A DNA stretch of 64,000 bases from Anaerolineae bacterium (GCA_021324435.1 JAJPIZ010000009.1:124001-188000), one strand, 5' to 3'; positions 1 through 7,871 are shown, counted from the stretch's first letter. Program-made: numbers and translations. Notes: generated by a model from the sequence alone, not told the origin.

Positions 1-535
1 TAAATTGCGCGCGGATTTCGTTCCAACTCATCGAATGAATCGGCAACCGAAAATGCGCGCCCATCCCGGCACGGACGACTTTCGGCGCGAAGGCGTCCGT
101 TGTTTCTGGCGGAATCAGCACAGCCTGCACGCCCGCCGCGTCCGCGGAACGAAGCAATGTCCCGAGGTTGCCGGGATCGCGGATGGAATCCAGAATCAAA
201 ATGAAATTGGGCGATGGATGAATGGTTAATGGAACCTGGTTGAGGACGGCGATGATTCCTTGAGAAGTTTCGGTTTCGCTCAGCGATTGCAGTAAACCGC
301 TTTCCACTTTCTCAACTTCTATCTTCTTATCTTCTAACTTCTTGACCAACTCTCTTCCCCGCTCGCTCAATTCATCCGAATACAATACAAATCGAATCGG
401 CCAATTTGCCGCGAATGCATCTTCGATAAGTCGCACGCCTTCAGCAAGGAACGCGCCCGCCTCGCGCCGTTCCTTTGGGCGGCCAGCGAGGGCACGGACG
501 AGTTTCAATTTTTGGTTTTGGAATGAAGAAATCAT
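1..535 (-). CDS. TrmH/SpoU-family RNA 2'-O-methyltransferase (partial, runs off left edge)
   Basis: Reading the minus strand from the ATG at 535-533 gives 178 codons with no stop before the window edge. The first ~100 residues form an RNA-binding-type substrate domain (LAEGVRLIEDA, typical of RlmB/TrmH proteins). Then follows the SpoU signature LDSIRDPGNLGTLLRSADAAG-type motif (~residues 115-135) and a VVRAGMGAHFRLPI segment. The family transfers a methyl group from SAM to a ribose 2'-OH of rRNA or tRNA using a trefoil-knot fold; the C-terminal knot lies outside the window. The linker is rich in Lys/Glu and in sequence resembling intergenic repeats. The exact target (23S or tRNA) cannot be told. 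Confidence 0.85.
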   Translation of the reverse strand, partial: MISSFQNQKLKLVRALAGRPKERREAGAFLAEGVRLIEDAFAANWPIRFVLYSDELSERGRELVKKLEDKKIEVEKVESGLLQSLSETETSQGIIAVLNQVPLTIHPSPNFILILDSIRDPGNLGTLLRSADAAGVQAVLIPPETTDAFAPKVVRAGMGAHFRLPIHSMSWNEIRAQF

Positions 536-596
536 GGTTAATGGAACATGGAGAATGGATTTAAGCGGTGCCCATTCTCCATTAACCATCCTCCCA
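536..596. repeat. Short intergenic inverted repeat (TTAATGG/CCATTAA type)
   Basis: ATGGAGAATGG (548-558) and its complement (572-582) form an 11-bp stem with a 13-nt loop that overlaps the stop codon of the macro-domain gene. Related TTAATGG/CCATTAACCAT words occur at 18601-18641 and inside the adjacent methyltransferase gene near 220-240, so this is a dispersed motif and not a clear terminator. Confidence 0.5.
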
Positions 597-1136
597 ACTT
601 TTTATGAACGCTCTGATCGTCACGTCGTCGAACAAGACCAGCCGCACCAGTTTGATTTGGGACTTGTTCTGCGAAAAATATTTTTCGATGGCTTTGAACA
701 TGACGCCCGCGGCGCGTTCTTTTGGAAACCCAAAGATTCCGGTGGAGATGGCGGGAAACGAAATGGAGATCAGATTCAATTGATCCGCAACTTCCAGTGA
801 CCCGTGAACGGCCGCGGCGAGTTTGGCATCTTCATCGCCATCGCCCCAAACCGGGCCTACCGCGTGGATCACATATTTCGCAGGCAGAAGCCCGCCCGAG
901 GTCCACGCGGGATGCGAGTGTGAGACCGGGCCATGCTCGCGAATCCATTCATCTGATTCCTGCTGAATGATTCGTCCGCCATGTCGAACGATCGCTCCTG
1001 CCACACCCGCGCCATGCTGCAAATGTTCATTGGCGGCATTGACGATGGCGTTGGTCGTCTCTGCGGTGATATCGCCCTGCACGATTTGAAGCGTCTGACC
1101 GGTCGGAAGAGTTCGATCCACCAGAACTTTGTTCAT
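582..1136 (-). CDS. Macro-domain ADP-ribose/O-acetyl-ADP-ribose hydrolase-like protein
   Basis: 184 aa, a complete stand-alone macro domain. The ADP-ribose-binding signatures are visible: IVQGDIT (~19-25), NAIVNAANEHL with GAGVAGAIVRHGG (~30-54), and the late glycine-rich loop AISTGIFGFP (~128-137). Such proteins bind ADP-ribose and often remove it from proteins, nucleic acids or O-acetyl-ADP-ribose in the cytoplasm. A TACAAT box lies at 1148-1143, only 6 nt before the ATG and without a ribosome-binding site, suggesting a leaderless mRNA. It sits just downstream of the ribosomal operon but beyond a terminator hairpin. The family call is firm, the substrate unknown. Confidence 0.92.
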   Translation of the reverse strand: MNKVLVDRTLPTGQTLQIVQGDITAETTNAIVNAANEHLQHGAGVAGAIVRHGGRIIQQESDEWIREHGPVSHSHPAWTSGGLLPAKYVIHAVGPVWGDGDEDAKLAAAVHGSLEVADQLNLISISFPAISTGIFGFPKERAAGVMFKAIEKYFSQNKSQIKLVRLVLFDDVTIRAFIKSWEDG

Positions 1137-1160
1137 GAAAGTATTGTACCCCGTTAAAAC

Positions 1161-1191
1161 AGTAGAGCGAGATATTATCTCGCTCTACAAA
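1161..1191 (-). terminator. Rho-independent terminator of infC-rpmI-rplT
   Basis: Just past the rplT stop the minus strand has GTAGAGCGAGATA followed by its complement TATCTCGCTCTAC, then TGTTTT. The long near-perfect stem directly after the last gene of the operon makes a terminator likely. A very similar palindrome lies at 43155-43184, so it may belong to a repeat family used as terminators. Confidence 0.7.
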
Positions 1192-1192
1192 T

Positions 1193-1537
1193 TTATTTCG
1201 CTTTTGCCACCACCGCCGCGAAGGCTTTCGGGTCGCGCACGGCGATGTCTGCCAGCATCTTGCGGTTGAGGGCGATGTTGGCTTTCTTCATCGCCGCCAC
1301 GAGGCGACTATAGGTCGTCCCGTTCAGGCGGGCCGCCGCATTGATACGGGCGATCCACAACTTGCGCAGGTCGCGCTTGCGGACTCGGCGGTCGCGCGTG
1401 GCGTACCACAGACTCTTCAGCATGGCCTCGTTGGCGCGCTTGAACAAAAAGTGCTTCGCGCCGCGCTGTCCTTTGGTGATCTTTAAAATTTTCTTGTGAC
1501 GACGGTGTCCGAACGGACCACCCTTGATACGTGTCAT
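1193..1537 (-). CDS. rplT: 50S ribosomal protein L20
   Basis: 114 aa, normal length for bL20. It opens MTRIKGG and contains the highly basic N-terminal helix ([15 protein letters not shown]) and the family core [21 protein letters not shown]. It binds 23S rRNA during early 50S assembly. It is the third gene of the infC-rpmI-rplT operon, the arrangement found across bacteria. A 180-bp gap separates it from rpmI, unusually long for this operon, and is filled with a dispersed repeat. In several bacteria L20 also represses this operon; no L20-binding leader could be assigned here. Confidence 0.98.
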   Translation of the reverse strand: MTRIKGGPFGHRRHKKILKITKGQRGAKHFLFKRANEAMLKSLWYATRDRRVRKRDLRKLWIARINAAARLNGTTYSRLVAAMKKANIALNRKMLADIAVRDPKAFAAVVAKAK

Positions 1538-1559
1538 TTGTTACCTCCTGCGAACCTCG

Positions 1560-1705
1560 GGGCGTCGGCTTGTACTGCGCTTTTCAGTGCAGGTTGTGCC
1601 AGTTGTGTACACCCAGGAGCCGCAATAAAAACGGATATTGTTTCACCGCCAAGCACGCGAAGAGCGCTAAGAAAATTTTTGATTCTTTGCGATCTTTGCG
1701 GCCTT
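1560..1705. repeat. Dispersed CACGAAG/TTTGCG-type repeat between rplT and rpmI
   Basis: The gap between two operon genes carries phrases such as CACCGCCAAGCACGCGAAGAG and TTCTTTGCGATCTTTGCGGC (about 1648-1710). The same style of sequence recurs at 15308-15421, 15965-16186, 18118-18202 and 57660-57711. It has no open frame and no recognisable promoter, so it is best read as a repeat that has landed within the operon. Confidence 0.55.
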
Positions 1706-1718
1706 CGGGGTTCAAAAG

Positions 1719-1949
1719 CTACTCTTCCATGTTCGGCGCGAGACGCTTCACATTCTTGATGATGCGTCGGCCTTTGACGGTCTGCATCTCAGCGAGTTGG
1801 TTCTTCACGCGCTTCGATGTGTTTCGGCGCAGGTGGCTCTTGCCACCTTTGGTGCGCACAAGTTTGCCCGAACCCGTCAGGCGAAAACGCTTCGAGGTCG
1901 CCTTGTGGGTCTTCAGCTTGAATTTGCCGGATTTGGCTTTGCGAGGCAC
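1719..1949 (-). CDS. rpmI: 50S ribosomal protein L35
   Basis: 76 aa, slightly longer than the usual ~65. The bL35 core is clear: PRKAKSGKFKLKTHKATSKRF, then RLTGSGKLVRTKGGKSHLRR and a basic C-terminal part (RRIIKNVKRLAP). It is a small basic protein bound to 23S rRNA in the 50S subunit. It is the middle gene of infC-rpmI-rplT, with 133 bp between the infC stop and its ATG. The extra C-terminal residues (NMEE) are the only oddity. Confidence 0.97.
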   Translation of the reverse strand: MPRKAKSGKFKLKTHKATSKRFRLTGSGKLVRTKGGKSHLRRNTSKRVKNQLAEMQTVKGRRIIKNVKRLAPNMEE

Positions 1950-2082
1950 TGTGACGTACTCCTTTCAGACAAAATAAAACGCTTGTACTTGGTATTCTTC
2001 CAAGTGCGGAACTTCTTTCGCCGCGGACGATCAACATCGTTGGGAATTTCAACTGCTCTCGTAGCCGTCCCCGGCGACGAGC

Positions 2083-2616
2083 TTACTTCGCTTCTTCCTT
2101 GACCTCAGCCGGATTCTCGGCTTTGTCTTTTTTCTTGGCTGGAGCTTTTCCCGGCGCCAACACGACCAGCATTGTTCGGCCTTCCATCATTGGGGCCTGC
2201 TCGATTGTGCTGACATCTGCCAGTGACTGCGCGATCTCTTTCAGATCCTCCAGCGCAATCTCAGGATAATCCATCTCGCGGCCGCGGAACTTGATCGTGA
2301 CTCGGACTTTGTGTCCCTGCAAAAGCCAGCGGCGGGCATCGTCCACTTTAAAACCGCGGTGGGCTTCATTTGTCTTCGGCCTCAGGCGGATTTCCTTGAC
2401 CTCGATCTTGGTCTGCGCCTTCTTGGCCTCACGTTCCTTTTTGGCGCGTTCATAAATGAACTTGCCAAAATCCATTACGCGGCAGACGGGGGGATTTGCC
2501 CCGGGTGAAACCTCCACCAGATCCAACTCGGCATCGCGGGCAATCTGCAGAGCCTGCTTGATGGACACAACTCCGATGTTGCCGCCATCCGGCCCAATCA
2601 ATCGGACTTCCGCCAC
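2083..2616 (-). CDS. infC: Translation initiation factor IF-3 (N-terminus interrupted by an apparent one-base frame break)
   Basis: 177 aa from a GTG at 2616-2614. IF-3N (VAEVRLIGPDG to about residue 70), a Lys/Glu-rich linker helix and IF-3C ending VLAPGK are all present, plus a short K/A/E-rich tail. IF-3 binds the 30S subunit, blocks 50S joining and checks start codons. A TGA lies immediately upstream in this frame. In the next frame, from an ATC at 2654-2652 behind a GAGGAG site, the codons read ISANEFRVNE. Joining the two across the break gives RVNEGIRVAEVRLIG, the usual IF-3 start. One missing G in a GGG run at about 2623-2625 explains it. The true gene is therefore probably 2083-2654 with a rare AUC start, as expected for infC. 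Confidence 0.93.
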   Translation of the reverse strand: MAEVRLIGPDGGNIGVVSIKQALQIARDAELDLVEVSPGANPPVCRVMDFGKFIYERAKKEREAKKAQTKIEVKEIRLRPKTNEAHRGFKVDDARRWLLQGHKVRVTIKFRGREMDYPEIALEDLKEIAQSLADVSTIEQAPMMEGRTMLVVLAPGKAPAKKKDKAENPAEVKEEAK

Positions 2617-2651
2617 ACGGATGCCTCATTTACTCGAAATTCGTTTGCGCT

Positions 2652-2666
2652 GATATGCTTCTCCTC
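2652..2666 (-). promoter_or_regulatory. infC: Probable native infC ribosome-binding site with AUC start codon
   Basis: On the minus strand GAGGAG (2666-2661) is followed by a 6-nt spacer and ATC (2654-2652), which opens the frame ISANEFRVNE. Non-canonical AUU/AUC starts are a known autoregulatory feature of infC in other bacteria. The GTG at 2616 also has a GAGG at a workable distance, so it could serve as start if the frame break is real. Confidence 0.6.
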
Positions 2667-2673
2667 ATTTCAA

Positions 2674-2743
2674 AAACGGACGACCAGCCGACGGCTGGTT
2701 TTTTAGCGGGCGAATGATACCACGCGCGGCGGGGAATCGTCAA
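2674..2743 (-). promoter_or_regulatory. Promoter and leader hairpin of the infC operon
   Basis: Minus-strand boxes TTGACG (2743-2738) and TATCAT (2719-2714), 18 bp apart, precede infC. The leader then contains CCAGCCGTCGGCTGG (about 2697-2683), bracketed by A-rich and T-rich tracts that could extend the stem. This could be an attenuator or a protein-binding leader. The hairpin is seen, its role is inferred. Confidence 0.5.
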
Positions 2744-2794
2744 TAAAATGACCCAACCTTTTGCATTATGATTGGATAGATATAGTGGAGGACG

Positions 2795-3370
2795 ATGCTG
2801 GACGAACACCAGGCCATTCAGAAATTAAAACGAGGCGACATCGCTGGGTTGGAATTCCTGGTTGCGCGCTATCAGGTGAAAGCTGTACGTGCCGCCTACC
2901 TGATCACGCGGGACCTCGGGCTGGCCGAGGACATCGTACAGGATTCTTTTCTCCGGGCGTTTCGCTCCATTCGCGGCTTCGATGCGACGCGTCCGTTCGA
3001 GCCGTGGTTCATGCGGAGCGTGGTCAATGCTTCAGTGAAGATGATGCAGAGGTCGGCGCGGCAGGTTCCCCTTTCAGGGACTTTGGAGATCGGGGAAGAT
3101 GCGGATGAATCTCTTTTTGCGGAACCGGCCGCGACGGTTGAGTCGGTCGAGGCGCAGGTCGAGTCTATCGAAGTCCAACATCAAATCTGGGACGCCATGC
3201 AAAAGTTGTCGCCGCGCCAAAGAGCTGTAATCGTCCAAAGATATTTTTTGGAAATGAGCGAGGCCGAGATGGCGAAAGAATCCGGCACAGCGGCAGGCAC
3301 GATCAAATGGTTGTTGAACGCGGCGCGGGAACGATTGCGCAGCGTGCTCGCAGATAGGAGCGAGAAATGA
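2795..3370 (+). CDS. ECF-type RNA polymerase sigma-70 factor
   Basis: 191 aa, typical size for group 4 sigma factors. Region 2 spans about residues 22-90 (YLITRDLGLAEDIVQDSFLRAFRSIRGFD). Region 4 spans about 128-185 (MQKLSPRQRAVIVQRYFLEMSEAEMAKESGTAAGTIK), with an acidic linker. It directs RNA polymerase to a small regulon when released by an anti-sigma factor. The stop codon overlaps the start of the next gene by ATGA (3367-3370), so the pair is translationally coupled and very likely a sigma/anti-sigma unit. Confidence 0.95.
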   Translation: MLDEHQAIQKLKRGDIAGLEFLVARYQVKAVRAAYLITRDLGLAEDIVQDSFLRAFRSIRGFDATRPFEPWFMRSVVNASVKMMQRSARQVPLSGTLEIGEDADESLFAEPAATVESVEAQVESIEVQHQIWDAMQKLSPRQRAVIVQRYFLEMSEAEMAKESGTAAGTIKWLLNAARERLRSVLADRSEK

Positions 3371-5574
3371 ACGACAAACGCATGAAAGACGCGTTGGAAG
3401 CCCTCGCCCGCCGCGGCGTCCCCGAGAACACCAATTTGTGGCCGAACATTTCGGCGCGACTCGAAAGGGAATCTCCGATGACTACTCTTCGCACTCGCCC
3501 GTTTGTGGCGATCCTGATTGCCCTGTTGGTTCTGCTGATTCTGAGTGGCGTGGTTTATGCGTTGGGAAGATCGCTGGGCTATCTCCCCGGTTTTGGACTC
3601 GTTGAGCAAGGTGCGCCGATTCGTGTTTTGAAGGAGCCGGTCAGCGTCACGCGGGATGGCGTGACGGTGACTGTGAAAAGCGCTGTGCTCACCTCGGATA
3701 AATCCGACATCTACTATTTTGTATCTGGCGTACCTCGCTCTGCTTACCCTGAAGGCGAAGCGGCAACCGGTGGTTGTATTAAGCCACCCTACCTGCGCCT
3801 GCCTGATGGTACCAAGATGGATGTGGTTGGCAATATGCTGCCCATTCCTGCGGATGTGACCGAGGCCGTGTTTGTCCTGCCTTGTATTTTCAATACCCTG
3901 CCCGGCGCAGTTCCCGAAAATTGGGAGTTGCCGCTGCAGTTCGTTCCCGCGCCGCCAGAGTTGACGGTGATTCCGGTGACGGAAATCCTGCCTTCGCCTT
4001 CGCCAGCGCCCGAAGCGAATGCAACCATTCCTCCAGAAAACCCGCTGGTGATTACAAAAGTTCTTGACATTGGGAATAGTTTTGTTTTGATGGGCGAGTT
4101 CCGCTACGATGCCCTGGGCAAAAATGCGCTCACCGATGGTTCATCGTGGTGGATAAAAGATGTCAAGCTTATTGATTCGATTGGCACAGAGATTCCGCCA
4201 ACCTTCACCAATGATATCGAACCGCCAACGCCCACCAGCCCAAATGCCGAGGTATGGGTTTATAAAGTTGATAAAAACTTTGTCCCGCCGCTGACAATCA
4301 CGTATGAGGTTGAACACACTAGCCCTGTAGGAGCGAAAGAGCAGGCTGAATTTGAATTCGATGCCGGACAGAATCCGCAGGCAGGAGGCGAATGGATCGT
4401 GAATAAAGACTTCAAAATGGGCGGATACAATATCCGGCTGGTTTCGATATCTTCCAGTTCATACGGTTACTCCTTTCAGTTCAAAGCCGATCCCGGCGCA
4501 AGCGCGAATTGGATCAGTGTGGATATCGTTGGATATACTCCCAATTGCGGAGGAGGAGGCGGCGGGGACGATTTTCCCGTTGAATTCAGCTGGGAAGTTT
4601 GTTTCGCTGAAATTCCCGGTTCCTCCTGGGAATTCCCCAAAGGAAATTTGACGGCCATTCTCAATTTTCAGGCAGTGACGAGAGAGGAAAAAACCTTCCA
4701 GGTTGAATGGAGTCCAGACGCGTTGTTCGTTACGCCGACGCCGCAGGCGGGGCTTTGTCTCACGTTCGATAAATGGAATCAAGTGACAGGTCGGAACGAC
4801 ACGCTTCCGGCTGGAGTTAGCGGTAAGTTGGTCACAACCGTAAATGAAGGTGGGATGCTTCCTGCGATCTATATCGGCAATTTGGATGGGACGAACCTGC
4901 AAAGGATGGATGAGGGATCATGGCCCTCGCTTTCCATGGATGGGACGCGTCTGGCCTACAACGCGGCGGATGGGATCCGCGTTCGCGATCTTGCCAGCGG
5001 CCAGACGATTGCGATTGGAACAGACGGCTACCGCATTCTCTGGTCGCCCGATAACACGCGCCTGATGTTTACGAATACGTTTGCATTGTATGTGGTTAAC
5101 GCGGATGGTTCGGGACTCCAGAAGATCAACACAGCCCCAGCGCAGGTGATTTCGCCCACAGGCTGGGTTGATCGCCAGACCGTCGTCTATGCAGTGATGA
5201 GCGGGGACGGATTTACGTTTACGTCATATAACTTGCAAAGCGGCGAGACGAAATCCTTGTTCGCGATTCAAAACAAGGCAGGCTATGGCGCGATCTCGCC
5301 GGATGGACAGTGGATCGTGTTCGCAGACCGCGTCGTTGGCGAAATGAATTGGGGTATCTTCATCTCGCGGCTGGACGGCTCGGAGCGCAAGATGGTTGTA
5401 GAGCCGCAAGTTTCCACCGCCTTTAACTCGTTTTGGGGACCGGATGGGCAGTGGCTGATTCTCAATACTCAAGATACAAAAGGAGAAAATCGTGCCGTGC
5501 TGGTGAATCCATTTACGTGCCAGGTCGTTTCGCTGAATCAAGTGAATGGCGTGGTGGAGGGGTGGAGCCGGTAA
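3367..5574 (+). CDS. Membrane-bound anti-sigma-like protein with C-terminal TolB-like beta-propeller
   Basis: 735 aa. Residues 1-44 are cytoplasmic and include ALEALARRGVPENTNLWPNISARLE, the position expected for a sigma-binding segment. One transmembrane helix follows (~46-66, FVAILIALLVLLILSGVVYAL). The outside part has Ig-like/DUF4179-like beta domains to ~450. The last ~250 residues carry repeated WD40-like blades (WPSLSMDGTRLAYNAADG, LWSPDNTRLMFTN, AISPDGQWIVFAD, FWGPDGQWLILNT). It overlaps the sigma gene by 4 bp. Inference: the propeller senses an extracellular or envelope signal and controls sigma release. No zinc-finger anti-sigma motif (HxxxCxxC) is present. Confidence 0.8.
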   Translation: MNDKRMKDALEALARRGVPENTNLWPNISARLERESPMTTLRTRPFVAILIALLVLLILSGVVYALGRSLGYLPGFGLVEQGAPIRVLKEPVSVTRDGVTVTVKSAVLTSDKSDIYYFVSGVPRSAYPEGEAATGGCIKPPYLRLPDGTKMDVVGNMLPIPADVTEAVFVLPCIFNTLPGAVPENWELPLQFVPAPPELTVIPVTEILPSPSPAPEANATIPPENPLVITKVLDIGNSFVLMGEFRYDALGKNALTDGSSWWIKDVKLIDSIGTEIPPTFTNDIEPPTPTSPNAEVWVYKVDKNFVPPLTITYEVEHTSPVGAKEQAEFEFDAGQNPQAGGEWIVNKDFKMGGYNIRLVSISSSSYGYSFQFKADPGASANWISVDIVGYTPNCGGGGGGDDFPVEFSWEVCFAEIPGSSWEFPKGNLTAILNFQAVTREEKTFQVEWSPDALFVTPTPQAGLCLTFDKWNQVTGRNDTLPAGVSGKLVTTVNEGGMLPAIYIGNLDGTNLQRMDEGSWPSLSMDGTRLAYNAADGIRVRDLASGQTIAIGTDGYRILWSPDNTRLMFTNTFALYVVNADGSGLQKINTAPAQVISPTGWVDRQTVVYAVMSGDGFTFTSYNLQSGETKSLFAIQNKAGYGAISPDGQWIVFADRVVGEMNWGIFISRLDGSERKMVVEPQVSTAFNSFWGPDGQWLILNTQDTKGENRAVLVNPFTCQVVSLNQVNGVVEGWSR

Positions 5575-5588
5575 CTCTCATAAGGATG

Positions 5589-5640
5589 AAACAGGCGGAG
5601 AGCCTCCAGCCCTCCGCCTGTTGCCTTTCCTCTATTTTCT
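5589..5640. terminator. Hairpin between convergent genes (probable bidirectional terminator)
   Basis: ACAGGCGGAG (5591-5600) pairs with CTCCGCCTGT (5612-5621), followed on the plus strand by a pyrimidine-rich T tract. It lies between the stop of the anti-sigma-like gene and the end of thrS on the opposite strand. Confidence 0.65.
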
Positions 5641-5649
5641 TCTTTCCTC

Positions 5650-7461
5650 TCACAACTCCTTCGCCCGCCTCGCAATCCGATCCTTTGCCCGCGCAATAAA
5701 CTCACTGAGCGCGATGTTGTTCTGCTGGCTGCCATCGCGCACGCGCAGTGAGACTTGATTCGCTTTCATCTCATTCTCGCCAACCACCAGCATGTACGGC
5801 ACTTTCATCAACTGTGCCGAACGGATCTTGGCATTCATGCGTTGCGCGCTGATGTCCGCGCTGGCGCGGATGCCCTGCTCGCGCAATTGCTGGACGATGC
5901 CCTGAGCGTACTCGTTCTGCCCATCCGTGATCGGGATGACGCGCACCTGTTCGGGCGAGAGCCAGACGGGAAACGCGCCCGCGTAATGCTCGATCAGGAA
6001 ACCAACCATGCGCTCGTGCGTTGACAACGGCGCGCGGTGGATGCACAGCGGCACTTCCTCGTTGCCTTCCTTGTTCGTGAACTTCAAATCGAAACGCGCG
6101 GGCTGGGCAAAATCCACTTGATTCGTGGCGAGCGAGAATTCCTTGCCGATCACGCTCCAAATCTGGACGTCAATCTTGGGGCCGTAAAACGCGGCTTCAT
6201 CCTCCGCCTCGACAAAAGGCACATTGCCGTTCTTCATGGCGCGGCGTACCATGTCTTCCGTCTTGAGCCACAGGCGTTCGTTATCCACGTACTTCTTGCC
6301 AAGCCCTTCCTTGCTGTGCAGGGACAAGCGCATCACGTACTTCTCGATTCCAAACAACTTGAAGTATTTGAGATACAAGTCAATTACGCCGAGGAATTCC
6401 TGCTCGAACTGGTCCTCCGTGACGTACATGTGGGCGTCATTCATCTGCAATGAGCGGACGCGCATCAGGCCGAAGAGTTCGCCGGATTTTTCGTAACGGT
6501 AGCACGTCCCATATTCTGCGAGACGAATCGGCAGGTCGCGATACGAGCGGCCCTTCGACGCGAAAATCTTGTGGTGCATCGGGCAGTTCATCGGCTTGAC
6601 GTAATATTTCACGCCTTCGAGTTCCATCGGAGGGTACATGCTCTCTGCATAATAAGGCAGATGTCCCGAGCGAATGAACAGATCCTCTTTCGTCAGGTTC
6701 GGCGTGCGGACGCGCAGATAGCCAGCTTTCTCTTCCATCTCTTTGGCAAGTTTCTCCAACTCCTCGATCATCACGCCGCCATTCGGAAGCCACAGCGGCA
6801 GGCCGGGACCGACCTCGTCATCGAATGTGAAGATTTCCAATTCCTTGCCGAGTTTGCGATGATCACGCTTTTTGGCTTCCTCGATCTGCCAGAGATAATC
6901 TTCAAGTTCCTTTTTGCTTTCCCAGGCCGTGCCATAGATGCGTTGAAGCATTTTGTTGTGTTCGTCGCCGCGCCAATACGCGCCTGCCACGTTCATCAAT
7001 TTAATGGCGTCGGGCTTGATTTGTTTCGTGTTTTCGACGTGCGGGCCGCGGCATAAGTCCACGAAGGAATCGTGTTGATAGATCGAAATCTCCGGCTTCT
7101 CTTTGAGAGGGTTGCCATATTCATCGAGGCCACCTTTTTCGAGTCCGTCAATCAACTCAAGTTTGTAAGGTTGGTCTTTGAAGATTTTGCGCGCCTCCTC
7201 CGCTGAGACAACTTTTTTCTGAAACTCGAATTTGCCCGCGATGATCTGGCGCATGCGTTTCTCGATTTGCTCAAGGTCTTCGGGCGTGAGATTGCGCGGA
7301 AGATCGAAATCATAGTAGAACCCGTTCTCGATAGGCGGGCCGATGGTGATCTTTCCATCCGGGAACATCTCCAGCACGGCCTGCGCCATGATGTGCGCGG
7401 CAGAGTGACGGATTCGATAAAGATTTGAATCCTCGTATCGTTCACTGTTTTGATGTGACAT
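5650..7461 (-). CDS. thrS: Threonyl-tRNA synthetase
   Basis: 603 aa from the ATG at 7461, which has a good AAAGGAAG site; the open frame extends further upstream but that part is leader and repeat DNA. The protein begins directly at the N2 editing-type domain (RHSAAHIMAQAVLEMFP). It therefore lacks the N-terminal TGS domain present in the ~640-aa E. coli enzyme. The class II core follows: motif 2 YGTCYRYEKSGE...RVRSLQMNDAHMY, zinc ligand in KPMNCPMHH, motif 3 with IHRAPLSTHERMVGFLIEHY. The anticodon-binding domain is C-terminal (QVRVIPITD to RAKDRIARRAKEL). It charges tRNA-Thr in the cytoplasm and is controlled by the T-box leader upstream. Confidence 0.97.
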   Translation of the reverse strand: MSHQNSERYEDSNLYRIRHSAAHIMAQAVLEMFPDGKITIGPPIENGFYYDFDLPRNLTPEDLEQIEKRMRQIIAGKFEFQKKVVSAEEARKIFKDQPYKLELIDGLEKGGLDEYGNPLKEKPEISIYQHDSFVDLCRGPHVENTKQIKPDAIKLMNVAGAYWRGDEHNKMLQRIYGTAWESKKELEDYLWQIEEAKKRDHRKLGKELEIFTFDDEVGPGLPLWLPNGGVMIEELEKLAKEMEEKAGYLRVRTPNLTKEDLFIRSGHLPYYAESMYPPMELEGVKYYVKPMNCPMHHKIFASKGRSYRDLPIRLAEYGTCYRYEKSGELFGLMRVRSLQMNDAHMYVTEDQFEQEFLGVIDLYLKYFKLFGIEKYVMRLSLHSKEGLGKKYVDNERLWLKTEDMVRRAMKNGNVPFVEAEDEAAFYGPKIDVQIWSVIGKEFSLATNQVDFAQPARFDLKFTNKEGNEEVPLCIHRAPLSTHERMVGFLIEHYAGAFPVWLSPEQVRVIPITDGQNEYAQGIVQQLREQGIRASADISAQRMNAKIRSAQLMKVPYMLVVGENEMKANQVSLRVRDGSQQNNIALSEFIARAKDRIARRAKEL

Positions 7462-7477
7462 TCTTGCTTCCTTTCTG

Positions 7478-7597
7478 TGACCTCTCCAACCCTCACCCTT
7501 TCCCTCTCCCTTCCTCCCCTCGAAGGGAGGAAGGGAGAGGGTGCGCCGCTTGCCCGCTGTATTTTGCGACAAGGCGCGGGAGAGGAATGGTGAGGTA
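7478..7597. repeat. GC-rich palindromic element in the thrS leader
   Basis: CCCTCTCCCTTCCTCCC and its complement (7500-7541) form a 17-bp-class stem with a tiny loop. It lies within a longer pair of imperfect arms (CTCTCCAACCCTCACC ... GGTGAGG). It is a member of a palindrome family also found at 9894-9990, 14608-14655, 33914-33975 and 54835-54899. It separates the T-box terminator from the thrS ribosome-binding site. Confidence 0.65.
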
Positions 7598-7603
7598 CTA
7601 AAC

Positions 7604-7866
7604 AAAAAACTCTCGCCCAAACGGGACGAGAGTTTTGCTCACGTGGTTCCACCCGAGTTTATGTCTTGCGACATATCTCTTTGAGCCGATAACGGGGCTT
7701 ACCGTTCTTCTTAATCGCTGATTGCTAAGTGCCAATCGCTTTCAGATTCACGCTCGCGGGTGGTTTTCGGCGGTTGCTTCTGGAACAAGCTCTCAATCGT
7801 CGGCTTGTTCTTCCTGTCAGAAACGGGAGCCGCTTACTCGTCCCGGTTGAGGCGTTTATGTATGTG
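7604..7866 (-). promoter_or_regulatory. T-box riboswitch (Thr) of thrS
   Basis: Read on the minus strand, stem I has AGUA on its 5' side (about 7838-7832) and an apical GAACAAGC/GCUUGUUC stem. The 3' side GAAAACCA places the codon ACC (threonine, 7764-7762) in the specifier position before the conserved purine. The T-box proper GGGUGGAACCACG is at 7654-7642. A terminator follows: AAAACTCTCG (7636-7627 on this strand) pairing with CGAGAGTTTT, then T's to ~7603. Uncharged tRNA-Thr should pair with the specifier and the T-box bulge and let transcription read into thrS. Confidence 0.92.
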
Positions 7867-7871
7867 CCGCT

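Noticed and set aside
1531-1977. Plus-strand open frames across rpmI and the rplT-rpmI gap
   Set aside because: They are antisense to a clear ribosomal protein gene and a repeat, with no ribosome-binding site or family motif.
2674-2712. Plus-strand rho-independent terminator (CCAGC...GCTGG then TTTTTT)
   Set aside because: No plus-strand gene ends upstream of it; it more likely belongs to the infC leader RNA on the other strand.
7462-7620. Longer ThrS start at 7620, adding 53 residues
   Set aside because: The extra codons come from the T-box terminator and a palindromic repeat; the ATG at 7461 has a good ribosome-binding site and the protein then starts where relatives without TGS do.
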